A DNA stretch of 26,955 nt from Hofstenia miamia (taxonomy: Eukaryota; Xenacoelomorpha; Acoela; Hofsteniidae): positions 1,252,164 to 1,279,118 of the forward strand of contig CABFPE010000156.1 of NCBI GenBank assembly GCA_900660155.1, given 5' to 3'. The translations under genes and the position numbers were made by a program. Below the pieces are notes generated by a model. It searched no databases. It had not been told where the DNA came from and saw only the letters and a list, made by a program, of their open reading frames with translations. How positions within the stretch are numbered: position 1 is the stretch's first letter; each line of letters opens with the position of its first letter. Shown here piece by piece: positions 10,541-20,889 of the stretch.

Positions 10541-11617
10541 ATTTAAGGACAGGATTTTCTTTAATTTGTATTTTATTTGTTTGAGGGCATCTTGTTCATT
10601 CCATGTCCATTTGAACTTGACGGACTTCTTCAGTAAATGTGAGATGCTCTTGGGTTTCTCAGCCAAGTCAGGGAGAAACATTCTGTAGTAGTTAAGGAAA
10701 GCCATCAGTTGTTGTACATCTTTTCAGCTTTTCAGTGTCTCAATTTTTTTGAGGAAATCTTTTGCACTTGTTTTTATCAATATTTTTCCATGTTCAATAA
10801 CCATTCTGAGAAAACTTACCTTAGTTTGTCCTAAAGAACACTTATTGCCATTAACCTTGACGCCAGCTTTTTTCAACAATTTGAGAGTACATGTTAATTT
10901 ATCTAGATGTTCTGGAAAAGTCTCACTAGAAACCAGAATGTCGTCAATATAGGCTGAAATTTCTGGCTCCAACATGCTGGCCTTATCTTTCAGTACTTTT
11001 GTAATGTATTGCTGAAATTTGGCAGGAGCATTGCATAATTGGAAGGCCATATATTTCCACTCATACAGACCATATGGAGTGATAAATTCAGTCTGCTAGA
11101 TGTCTGGTGGTCTCATAGGCACCTGCTAGTATGCTTTACATAGATCTAAGCATGAAAAGAATTTATATTTCCTGGCATCATATAATAAATTCTTGATTCT
11201 CAGAAGAGGGTAAGCATCTTTGATAGTTATGTCATTCAGTTTTTGAAAATCAATACAAAGTTGATATTTCTCTCCTTGCCTAATAAAAACAGTCAGAGCA
11301 GTGTATGGACTGTTGCTTCCTTGTATAATTCCACTTTTGATTAAATCAATTAATATTTTTTTGTATTCTACTTTTAGATTCTCTGGGACTTGTCTTACTG
11401 GTAAGCAAATTGGTTTATTATGCTTGGTTTTGATAGCATGTTCCTCTCCTAGGGCTTGACCAACACTAATTGTTCTGTAATTAAAAACTTCATTATTACT
11501 CTTTAACACTGCCACCAGTGATTCTTTCTTCTCATCATTCAAATGGGGATGGGTGTCTTCATTAACAGTGGGTATTTTTACAGGGTTGGAGGCCTTTTCA
11601 AGGTTATGAATAGCCAT
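10541..11617 (-). pseudogene. Reverse transcriptase of Ty3/gypsy type, broken
   Basis: RT copies the element RNA into cDNA. From the right the blocks are NKPICLPVRQVPENLKVE, then LIKSGIIQGSNSPYTALTV, CIDFQKLNDITIKDAYPLLRI and CLDLCKAY (first catalytic Asp codon 11144-11146). FQLCNAPAKFQ and AYIDDILV follow (YIDD at 10940-10951, both Asp present). The connection then reads FLNYYRMFLPDLAEKPK. This is the standard gypsy layout. Stops lie at 11126 (TAG), 11096 (TAG) and 10724 (TGA). LDLCKAY departs from the usual LDL.SGYHQ. The frame (frame 1) differs from that of gag and protease, so a shift occurred near 11640-11850, either by decay or originally as a programmed frameshift. Confidence 0.92.
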
Positions 11618-11639
11618 ACATATTGAGAGACAGGAGGTG

Positions 11640-12310
11640 TTGACACTTTCAATTCATAATGGCATGACCACTATTTCCAACTGGGAAGTATCAAATTGTA
11701 CAGGAAATTTAGAACTATTCAAAATGGTCACATAGGTTTTCCCACATTGAACATGGCACAGGTCTGGTGAGAGAGTACTCCTTTCATGTATTTCTCTCAT
11801 TGTCTGGCTACCATTACATCCCCATTCATATTGGCTTCAGTAAAGACAGCAGCCTTTGTCCAATGTTTTGCGTCCAGATACATGGGTTCAGTTAACTTAA
11901 AATAGATTTCCTGTTCTGGAACAGTGGTTAGTTGAGTGGCTTCTTGATCCTTAATAGAAATCATATTGTTCTTATAGTTGATTATGCAGGAATTTTACTC
12001 CAAAAAGTCATTTCTTAACATGAGATTGTACTGTAATTGGTGATCCAATGTATCTACTACAACCAAGTTAACTTCAAAAGGCTCCATATAAATGCGCATT
12101 TCTGTGTCACACAACTTGCCCTTCAGGGAGATATTATTCCCAGAAGCATCTACAAGTTTACCCAGTGAAGGATCTAAATCATCTTGGGTAATGCATAAAC
12201 CTTTACAACATTCATCACTGATTATAGATGCTGCTGCTCCAGTATTGATAGTTGCATTAACTATGCATCATTTATCTCTATGGGGATTATGTTCTACCTA
12301 ATTAAACTGA
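11640..12310 (-). pseudogene. Aspartic protease of pol with mutated catalytic residue
   Basis: Retroelement protease cuts Gag-Pol. The active-site block reads ATINTGAAASIIS, with the NTG codons at 12238-12246. The family consensus is DTGA/DSGA, so the catalytic Asp has become Asn (AAT for GAT, one transition). A second conserved block, NLMLRNDFLE near 12000-12025, corresponds to the usual ILG.DFL but lacks the Gly. The domain is in the same frame as gag and follows the zinc knuckle, as in elements with a gag-pro fusion. A stop follows the DFLE block and further stops lie near 11700-11820. Even without the stops this copy would probably have no protease activity. Confidence 0.75.
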
Positions 12311-12339
12311 TGATAAAAAGGATGTCCTGTGCATGTTTT

Positions 12340-13986
12340 CCAGGAGTCAGTGCTCCATTTAATTTAAATAATCATTTGGCATTTCATCACTGATCAAATT
12401 GACTAAATTTTCAGTGGAGGATTTGGGTTCAACAAGTAAAAACCCTCTCTATTGGCTATTAACTGTATAGAGGCACAACAATTAGTTCACAAATGTCCCT
12501 TTTGCCCACATTGAAAGCAATGGGCCAATGCCATATCAAGTTCCTTTCCCTTTGATTTGTTCTTACTTGATTCAGGTTTGCTCTTGGCTACTGTTAAGTC
12601 AGTGACATCTTTATCAATATGATTTGAATTGTGGATCATATATACAATACTTATAGCTTTCCAAATAATATCATGCAAACTGTCTTCAGGATCACATTTT
12701 AACTTGAGCTGATTAGATTACTCTGAAGACAAACTGCTAATCCAAAACAAATGTTCCACCTGGGTGATATAATTTCAAATGTCATCACCTTTCTTAAAAG
12801 ACATATCACATAGTAAGGTTTTATACTGATGTGGAGCTTGATAATGGTCTTCAAAGAAACCAACTAATAACTGGTAGTCTGTTTTAATTACCTGATCAAG
12901 CATCATGTATTGGTTGTAGGCCAATCAACTGAGGTACAATGGGAACTGGGATATTGTGGCTTCCTGAGATTTCTGATATTGTTTCATGGTTAGTTCAAAC
13001 AAGAAAAACCACTCCTTAAATGACTGAGATACTGCATCTATTTGCCCAGTAAATTTTGGAAGTACTGAGTGCTTGCTGAACAGTTCCTGTCCACTGCTCA
13101 ATTCAGGGGGAAGAATTGACTTAATATACAGTGGTCAACTAGGTATACTAAGGTTAGGGCTTCCATCACTTATATGTTCATGAATTGTAGGAACAACATT
13201 AGTGTTAACTGGGATGTGGAGGGCTGAAATAGAGCATGCTGGTGGAGTAGCAATAGTAGATAAAGTAGATATATTAGTAATTGAGGACTGAGTAAAAGTA
13301 GGGTTACAAATGGTAACCAAGGTACAAAATGACGCAGAGTTTGGAGTTGACACTGTAGGCATTGTAGGCTGTTCAGTTCTATAATTGGTAACAAGTCCTG
13401 GTTGAGACAATAACATGTGAGCAAACTGATTCATAATATTCTCACCAAGATTGTCAAGCACCTTCTCTGGGGCAGCATGGGTAACATAGTTCTCAGACAT
13501 ATTCCTAGGTGAAGGAAGATCCTCACAAGTCTTCACAGTTTTTAATTTATGTATCTGCATCTCTAAGGCCATGGTGGATTCCAGCATTTGTCTTTCCATC
13601 TGTTGAAAAGCAACATGCTGAGTGTTGAGCTCTGCTTGCAGAGACTCAATGTGGTGCTCACTTTTCATTCACATTGTGACTTGTTGAGACAATGAATCTT
13701 TTAATTGCTAGATTTCCATTCTTTGGGCATCAAAATGTGGGGTGGGTTGATTAGGATTGCTTAGATTGCTGTAAGGATGAACAGGAATGGGTGGAGCATT
13801 CTGAGTGTTCAAAATTTGACGATCAATTCTCTGAGAAACTTGACTGGTAGAATTTGGTAATGATAAATTAAAGAACAATCCAATGGTACAAGGGGTAATG
13901 TCCAGGCTACCTACACTTGTACAGGAGATACTCTGTGGAGGAGTACCAAAATGAGGAGAACAAACAACTGTATGATTAGAATCCAT
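12340..13986 (-). pseudogene. Gag: long N-terminal region, coiled coil, capsid-like part and zinc knuckle
   Basis: Gag forms the particle that packages the RNA. The frame begins at ATG 13984-13986 (MDSNHTVV), 280 bases inside the primer site. Residues 1-92 are rich in Ser, Pro and Asn. From 13668 a helical, Gln/Glu-rich stretch (HHIESLQAELNTQHVAFQQM) looks like a coiled coil and is followed by a Thr/Ser/Pro-rich linker. At about 13080-12690 is a capsid-like part (LPKFTGQ...FKEWFFLFELTMKQ). At 12478-12519 a CCHC knuckle reads HCFQCGQKGHL, stop, TNC. Premature stops in this one frame are 13708 (TAG), 13669, 13135, 12925, 12775, 12487 (all TGA) and 12718 (TAA). At about 500 residues it is longer than Ty3 Gag because of the N-terminal region. 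Confidence 0.82.
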
Positions 13987-14265
13987 TTAGTAATAAACAA
14001 GAAAAATAACACTTTTCAAATAACTAGATAAACTGACAGTTGGGAGCACTCTCCCCAACAAACAACATGTAGAATTTTCAGATCAGTAAGAGCAAACACC
14101 AAAAAGGGGTGGTATGGCAGTATTCAGTAATAAATCCAACAAGTAAAAGCACAGAGACAAAAATAAACTTAAGCAAGTAACACCAAAACATAACAAAGTT
14201 GAGAACATCAAGTGACCAGTGAAGATAGGCACACAGGCATCATGTCTGGAGTACATCTCCAAACA
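13987..14265 (-). other. 5' untranslated leader of the LTR element
   Basis: This is the sequence between the primer binding site and the gag start. It probably includes packaging signals, but none can be recognised. One minus-strand frame (14286-14083) is open for 67 codons and hydrophobic in its second half. It starts on the primer site and has no similarity I recognise, so I treat it as chance. Confidence 0.6.
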
Positions 14266-14285
14266 GAATCCTGTCATGGTTGCCA
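14266..14285 (-). promoter_or_regulatory. tRNA primer binding site
   Basis: Directly next to the 5' LTR the minus strand reads TGGCAACCATGACAGGATTC. Its complement has the layout of a tRNA 3' end: GAAT (end of the T loop), CCTGT (5-nt T stem), CATGGTT (7-nt acceptor strand), G discriminator and CCA. This supports minus-strand cDNA priming from a tRNA 3' terminus at zero distance from the LTR. A G discriminator and CAGGATTC would suit a serine-type tRNA, but the acceptor bases do not match the serine tRNAs I know, so I do not assign the tRNA. Confidence 0.75.
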
Positions 14286-15178
14286 TGTAGAATCCTGGGC
14301 TGGGAACTCTAATTACACTACAGAACTCATTTCACAGTAGAAGGGTGCAGAAGTGACATTATCATAACAGCCCTGATTCCATTAAATTAACATAGAGAAT
14401 TTTTAGAATAAACATTGGTAATTAATCCAAGTAACTAATACTTTTAGGTAAACTCCAGGATGACCAATTCATATGGCTTCCAGCCAAAGTGCTATCCAAA
14501 CAGAGAAGTGCTTAACTTGCATGCTTGTGGCTACCCTAATTGTCTCACATTTTATTATCTATCTCATTACAAAAAATAAACATCTCATTTGTGTTATTAT
14601 CTGTCAGCTCATTAAATGATTAAATGTAGTTTCCATGCATTCATGGTAGCCAACAGCATAATATCATCACAGTGTAATCAATAATTGGTGCATGTACTTG
14701 TTGAAATCCAATGGAAGGTTTATTTTTTCTAAATGTAGCCATATACATAACCTAATGTGGTCCACAATTTGGGCTTGCTTACTGTCTGAATCACTACATG
14801 TCACATCAGTACTTAAAGAAAGTACTCCCAATTTGTTGCCAGAACTTACACAATTATTATCATATCAAAAAAGAAATTTACTAAAATAAAAGTTAAACTG
14901 AAGTTGAAGCTAGACAAAATCTATTAACCATTTTCTACATTGTTGCTCAATTTATACAGTGTAAATTATTACCTGTCTTTGTTTATAACTTAAGATCACA
15001 TGATAATCATGTTTCCCTTGCAATTTAATTTGAGCAATAACAATGTGTAGCACCTAAGGGGGGGACACTAAACTGTTATTGCAAACTAAAACCAAAATAA
15101 AAGTTTACATCATATTGATGTCACTACAAAATAGAAAATCAAAACAATAATCATGAAAAATCCCTGAGTGACTCTATA
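14286..15178 (-). repeat. 5' LTR of the main element
   Basis: This 893-bp LTR pairs with 2324-4187. On the minus strand it begins TATAGAGTCACTCAGGG (ancestral TG mutated to TA) and ends GGATTCTACA next to the primer binding site, which fixes it as the 5' LTR. The right flank ATAA (15179-15182) matches 2320-2323. It is uninterrupted and shows the original sequence at the point where the solo LTR entered its partner (about 14652-14662). It would carry the element promoter, but I could not place a clear TATA box on the minus strand. Confidence 0.92.
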
Positions 15179-15182
15179 ATAA

Positions 15183-18100
15183 ATGAACACATGATTTTAT
15201 TATTGCAAAATGAAAATGCAAGCTTTTTATTTAAAACTGTAGAATTGGAGATTCATCATTGATAACAATAATAGATAAATTAATTACTTCAATAAAAGTT
15301 TGCACCATTAACAAACAATACAAAGCCTGATGAGTCACTCAATCTGATCAAAAAAATTACTGCTAATTTGCTTAAATCCATTCAAGAAAAAAGAGAAGCA
15401 AGCTCACCAACTCTGTATGGCATTACACCAATGTTCTATCATTGTGCTGATTGGTTAAAATACTACTGCCTTAATTTGTTTTATTTTAAAATCTCCACCT
15501 CAAATAAACAATTCAATTTTTTCATTAGGCTTCAAATGAAATATACCTTGCAATTGATATGCATTTGTGAATGCCAACAGATATGACTTAATAAGTGTTT
15601 ATTTAGTCATGTATTTTGTTTTCAAATAAAATTGCAAACAGATTTTCATATAATCTAACTGTAGCTGCAACCATAATGTGACCACAAATCCAAAGGCTGA
15701 CCACATGTAGCTGTTATTCATTCTTGGTGTTGAGATTATCACTAAAGCATAGTTTTTTATTAAGGTATAGAAATGATGTCAACAAATACAATAAAAATAA
15801 TTTGTAAATTTATAAAATGTTGTTATTCAGGCAATTTTTATATTTATTTACCTAGTTAGTAATTATCACATGACCAAACTAGTTGCTGACAAAATAGGGA
15901 AATTCAGTCCCATCAGAAAGTCAAAGAAGAATTTAAAGCCACAGACTTTCCTAACACTGCAACAAACTTAATCCAGGTTGGTTTCTATCACAGGAACAAA
16001 TAGAAGGACTAATTTGCAAACAAAAAAGATAAAATAGTTTACTATTTACCATTTTGAAAAAAGAATTTGCTTAGGAAGTGGAAGTAAATTGTCAGTTCAT
16101 GCTGTAACTAAAAATTAATGTAGTTTTAAACATTAGATTTCTCTTATTAATTTTTTAACTAGGCAGGAACCCTACTTTTAAGTATCATTCAATTTGATCA
16201 CTTACTTAAACAGCCTGTTTGCAGAGCTAATTTGATTTCATTTTAGAAAATTTTTATGTTAATTATTTTGTATAATTCCTTTTTCTTAGTTTCATTGATG
16301 ATTTCATATTAAAGTATAATTTATGACTTTTGCTTGTAGTGGATAACTTAGTATAAATCTTAGTTAAGCAACTTTATTATTTTCACTACACATACATTTT
16401 TAACATGCAAGTATAATTAGCATCATGCAACTGGGATTGGATTGTAGCCTAGTTTCCAGTGTCACACATTGCTTATAGTGCTAGTTCCTGTCAAGTCTTT
16501 TGTAGGCTAACTATTATGGCTGGTGGCATTTTGCAACTACATACAGCTTGCATGTTGCTTTCTGTTTTCCAAGCTTCAAGTAGTGATTTGTATTTGTTTT
16601 TGGTCATCTTAAAAGTTATTGTTAAAAACTTTACCTATTAATATTATCTGACCTTAATTCAAATGTTATGGTAATAATCTGAAATTATGACATCATACTG
16701 TGATGACACTATTACATGTTAAACAAAATTGCAGCTATTGATAAATTACATTCTTTTCTAAATTTTTCAAAGTCATGATTAGCTCAAGCTGAAAGTCTTA
16801 AAGTAATAACTATAGTAGTGATCAAAATTTTTCAACACCTAATTGAACAAATTTTTGCTTTGTGAATTCAAATTTCTCCTCAATTTTTATATATGCCATT
16901 TAATTTTTATCCTATGATCTTGTAAAGGGGCCCCTAAAACTATGTTAGTAAATATGCATGGTATGTAAAATGTAACACAAAAATTATATTCAGCATGAAA
17001 AACTTAGTATATTCACAATTTTTTGAAAGAATTAATTCAGAAGTTTCTGAAATATTGGTCATCAAATCTTGTAGAAATCCTATTGAATACAATTGAAATG
17101 CAAATTTGAATCTTTTGACAAGAAGTCAAATACAAAAAGAATTAGCTCTGCCCCAGCAGAAAACTTGTTAGGCACAAATAGACACAAATATAAGGTCAGT
17201 TTATATTTGAAATTTAAAAGAAACAAATCAGAATTTTGAGTTAGGAAAAAGAATCAAAAAGTGACTACATTATGGGAACTAAAAAAATGTGGTTTGAGGA
17301 AAAGTTATAGATGAGTCAGTTAATTACATACTCTTAGATTTATTATTATTAATTTGCTTAATTAACTAATCAAGCTTTTCTGCTTACTAAAAATAACTTA
17401 ATTTAGTTATTAAAGAATCTTCTTAGGTATTTTGTTCTGCTTAATGCATCAGAATTCTTGTATAATTTTATCTTGTTAGTTAGTTAACTATACATCAGAT
17501 TTTTGTATAAGATTTATGTAACTCCATTGTTTGTGATTAAACTTACAGTTTACTTCTTAGTAACCAATCTTACTTTTATTTATTATGTATTAAATAGATT
17601 GATGCAAGCTTAAATACATTTGACATTTGGAGTAAATATTGAACACTAATTCCCAATGTCTTGAAGCAATTTTGTAAGCAAGGAATAAACATAGACCTCC
17701 GCTAATTTGTTGGAGCTTTACCTTTCACTTAAACACTACCACAACTTTGCATATACCAGCATTTATGAAAGCCTTGGATAAGTAACAAGTCTTAATGTTT
17801 ATATGTAGAGTTAATCATTCTCATTGAATGGCTTTTTGCAATCTAATAAATATAACAAATATAAAAATATATGATTGGTCATTATTTTTCTGTTTATAAT
17901 TTAACTCAATGACTGTGAAAATATTGTTGTTTTATAAGTTGTTGAAGTCTTACAAGGTATTAATTAAACTTATAATTTTCATTGTAACAAGTTTTATTAG
18001 CTTTACTTAAATTATCCTTAGTCAAAGTCAGCTAAGTAAACACTCTTTTACAAAGCTTAAAGTTTAAATCTTAATATGTCATTGAGGTCATTCAAGAGAC

Positions 18101-18962
18101 CATATAAAAATTTGTCTTTAGTTAAGTTGCTAAACAGTAATTATCCTAATATATAAAACAATCATGTTGAAAAACTAAGCAATAATTAACAAACACTAGA
18201 GAAACTTTGCAAAGTTTCTAAAAAAGAAATCAGATAAAAATAAATTGTACAATCTTAAAAAATTACAGGAATGTGCATGACAAAATAATATGTTGTAATA
18301 TGTTTTTAAGCAATCAAAAGTAAACTACTTGTAGTTAAGGGGAAGATAAGTAGTTCAAATAAATATAAAAATATAATTTAATAAGTGTCCAGAGTAATCC
18401 AACTTTTCTCTACTACTTCCTAAAGACTGTGACATAGTTAATTTTAAGTGCTTCAGTTTTTCAATGCACACTACTGATTTACTTAGATTCCAAATTCAAT
18501 TGAAAACCAACATGGATCATTTATATATATAAGATATGTTTGGCTCATCAAAAATATTTTTAAATAGCAATGAACTTGAATTTATAATGTATGTATACTT
18601 GTCCTATATATATGCACCTGTTAGCTTCAGGTTAAGTTTGTAGCATAATCCAGATTAGTACTTGTCAACAAATAATTTGGCAAAATGAAGGGTGTGATAA
18701 CGCTTCCATTTTTTAGCCATTTTGGCAGATGATAAATTCAAATTTCGAATGACATGTACTTTTTGAAACTGAACTATAAATAGAGCAGAAATTAATTTGG
18801 AAACTGTTGAAGTAAATTCTTTGGAAATCTTATTGTTAGATTGAATTTGGTTTGCTCATTATTAATCAATGTCAAGCTAAATGGTAGATGCATTAGTAGT
18901 GGCTTGGGCACACATCAGGAGTGATTTGAGGGTTCTTGATCCAAGCCATAAACCTGCATTTA
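15183..18962. other. AT-rich non-coding DNA, no feature seen
   Basis: No frame resembles a protein; the open stretches at 15368-15586 and 16459-16641 have no motif. No tRNA, terminal-repeat element or long tandem repeat was found. A short imperfect direct repeat (CATCAGAATTCTTGTATAA near 17447 and CATCAGATTTTTGTATAAG near 17493) is the only local structure noted. CpG remains rare. Old unrecognisable repeats or introns of an unseen gene cannot be excluded. Confidence 0.5.
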
Positions 18963-19596
18963 TGTTAGGGGTATGAATAGGAGTTTTTCTCCATTTATCT
19001 GACTATCAATTCATTCATTTACATGTATTAAATAATGGAATTCAGAGATAGGACGAGTTAGCCTATCGTAGGTTATATTACATTATCTTGACTATGTAGG
19101 TGACCTATAAATAGACTGATAAATAGACTGAGCATGTATTGTTATCTAAATGTAAGTTAGGAAGCTGCAAGTAATTATCTATTCTATTATCTATATTAAT
19201 TAAAGCCAATAGTTTTTGGTAATGGCTAAAGTAATATTTATTAAGCAGCTAGCCAGGCTGTGAAGTACAAAGTTACACATTACAAATTGAGTTTAGGTCA
19301 GTTACATCCAGCATTGAGGGTTGCACTGAGTTAGGATAGGGAACACATAAGTTACTTCATTGAGCTGAGACTTTGAACTACTCAATCAATAACGGAGGCA
19401 TATGAGTGTGGAGTGGTTCAGAGATTGGAGTCGGCCGGAGGCCACAGTGGAAGAGAGATGAATCATGGAAGAAAACTGCGACAATGTCATACCTAAATAG
19501 TATCAGATTAGTTGGAGTTAGTATAAGTTAATAACAACACATCTTATATCAAGCAAAGAAAAACTAAGATCAGTACATCCCTACCCGCATCTAACA
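18963..19596. repeat. Possible solo LTR of an unrelated family
   Basis: The block begins TGTTAGGGG and ends CCCGCATCTAACA, giving 6-bp inverted termini TGTTAG/CTAACA of the copia-like TG...CA type. Inside are TATAAATAG (19106-19114) within a perfect 12-bp tandem pair ATAAATAGACTG (19107-19130), and a GC-richer core near 19385-19470 (GTCGGCCGGAGGCCAC). Against the call, the flanks ATTTA and AGAAG do not match as a target duplication, and no partner LTR or coding region is present. TGGTAGC at 19640, loosely like an initiator-Met primer site, lies about 45 bp too far from the end. Confidence 0.25.
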
Positions 19597-20140
19597 AGAA
19601 GTAATATTTAAAAGGAATAAATTACTCTATATTAACGCCTGGTAGCGGATGCTACAAGTTGATGAAAATATTTTGCATAAGAAATCTGAAAAAGGATGTT
19701 GTATTGCATAACATACACAACACAACATGACAAAGTCCTAAGCTATGATTCTGCTAATATTGCTTAGGCCTTATATTAATATAAAACATTTGCGTGAATA
19801 TGTGGAAATAATAATATATGTATTAGTAAGAGAATGTACATTTTTTATTCGTAAGATAACAATTAAAAAAGTTTCAAAAGTATTTTTGACCAACATCTTC
19901 TAAGTAACTGTAAATAGTTTTTTTTATGTCTAAATACTCAAATTCTAGAGATCAAATTTGTTACATCCCCTTTCTTGTAAAGCCTATGAAGCATTATTTT
20001 TTATACTTACATTGGAGTAACAAAACATTTTTACTCTATTTTACCTCCCTCTTATATTTAAATGGTGTATTTTGTGAGACATTTATATATCTTTCCTATT
20101 TTGTAAGCTATTTGTGAAGTCCAACTTACATTTTTAGCGA
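19597..20140. other. AT-rich non-coding DNA, no feature confirmed
   Basis: No protein-like frame or RNA gene was recognised. A small perfect hairpin, GTAGC-GGAT-GCTAC, occurs around 19642-19655. The right part could be decayed downstream (linker) sequence of the LINE fragment that starts at about 20141, but I cannot show this. Confidence 0.4.
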
Positions 20141-20470
20141 AAGATATTCTGATATTCAAAATGGGAACATTTATTATATGTTTTTCGTGTGTAAATATTG
20201 CACAGCTTCCGTGTATTTTTGAAAATATGTGTGCTTGGGGTTTTAAAATTTTTGTATCATTCGTTTTAGATTTCTATTCTTCAATAACTATGAATTTTAT
20301 ATTTTTTCAACGTATAAAAGCTCTTTTCCTATGCAGAATCTTATTAAAGTTGTTGAGCATTTTATTTGATGTTTGTTGAAGAGTAAATTCTATTCTAATA
20401 TTCGGTTTTAGATTTTACTACATATCCTTCGGATTTTTCTCATCTTATAATGCATTTGTCACGTTAAGCA
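20141..20470 (-). mobile_element. CR1-type LINE fragment, endonuclease end and linker
   Basis: Two blocks match the LINE copy at the right end of the window in the same order and orientation. Positions 20141-20200 match 26441-26500 (shared GATATTCA..., TTTTTCGTGTGTAAAT), and about 20335-20405 match about 26700-26770 (shared TTATTAAAGTTGT, GAAGAGTAAATTCTA, TTCGG). The spacing between the blocks is about 65 bp shorter here, so this copy has an internal deletion. The corresponding part of the better copies is the end of the endonuclease domain and the linker to RT. It is non-coding now. Confidence 0.65.
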
Positions 20471-20889
20471 AATTTTAACAAATTTATCAAATTTTGACTA
20501 TTTACAGAAATTCTGGATGTAACACATTGTATTATTAGTGTTGAAAGTGGAAAAAAAACTTTGGACTTAGATTTTTCAGTATTACTTAAAGAGTTAAATA
20601 GTAATCTCTTACTAACATAAGATAAGATATGATAACATATTCTCTATTCAGATAAATATTAATAATTAAATTTCTGATAATTGATCTGAATAGCGTCATT
20701 AAATTCACAAAAAACATATGTACAAATCACATAAATTACAAAAGAAGTATTCCAAGCTTTGGATACATTACTATAGTAATATTTGAATAACGAGTTATGG
20801 CATAGTCCTTGTTATAAAATGTGTATCCTAGTCATGATTTACCAGATATATATAAAGAGAATTGACCTAGAGATGTAACTCTTAGTTTT

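Larger units (their letters stand above)
2320..15182 (-). mobile_element. Full-length, decayed Ty3/gypsy-type LTR retrotransposon
   Basis: The element spans 2324-15178 and is bounded by the direct duplication ATAA (2320-2323 and 15179-15182). Both LTRs begin, on the plus strand, with TGTAGAATC and end with GAGTGACTCTA(C/T)A, giving terminal inverted repeats of the form TGTAGA...TCTACA. The minus-strand domain order is gag, protease, RT, RNase H, integrase, then an unrecognised post-pol region; RT before integrase is the Ty3/gypsy order. The length is 12,855 bp, or about 10.95 kb after removing two nested solo LTRs and their duplications. Stops and frameshifts break every large frame, so this copy cannot act on its own. 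YxDD of RT and DDE of integrase are still readable. Matching duplications at both outer ends show a single insertion event, not an assembly of fragments. Confidence 0.93.

Noticed and set aside
11640..11990. Programmed frameshift between protease and RT
   Set aside because: The frame does change from gag/protease to RT. Several stops and shifts occur in the interval and no slippery site stands out, so decay cannot be separated from a programmed event.
9476..13710. Frequent TGA read as an altered genetic code or as selenocysteine/readthrough
   Set aside because: TAG and TAA stops also occur, and TGA falls where Arg is plausible. Methyl-CpG decay explains it better.
14266..14285. A tRNA gene ending in CCA
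   Set aside because: Only the 3' end layout is present; no anticodon or D arm precedes it. Its position next to the LTR identifies a primer binding site.
14083..14286. Small hydrophobic protein in the element leader
   Set aside because: It starts on the primer binding site, has no recognisable motif, and is of a length expected by chance.
17340..17540. Short direct repeats as a MITE or tandem array
   Set aside because: Only two imperfect copies of about 19 bp, with no inverted termini or target duplication.
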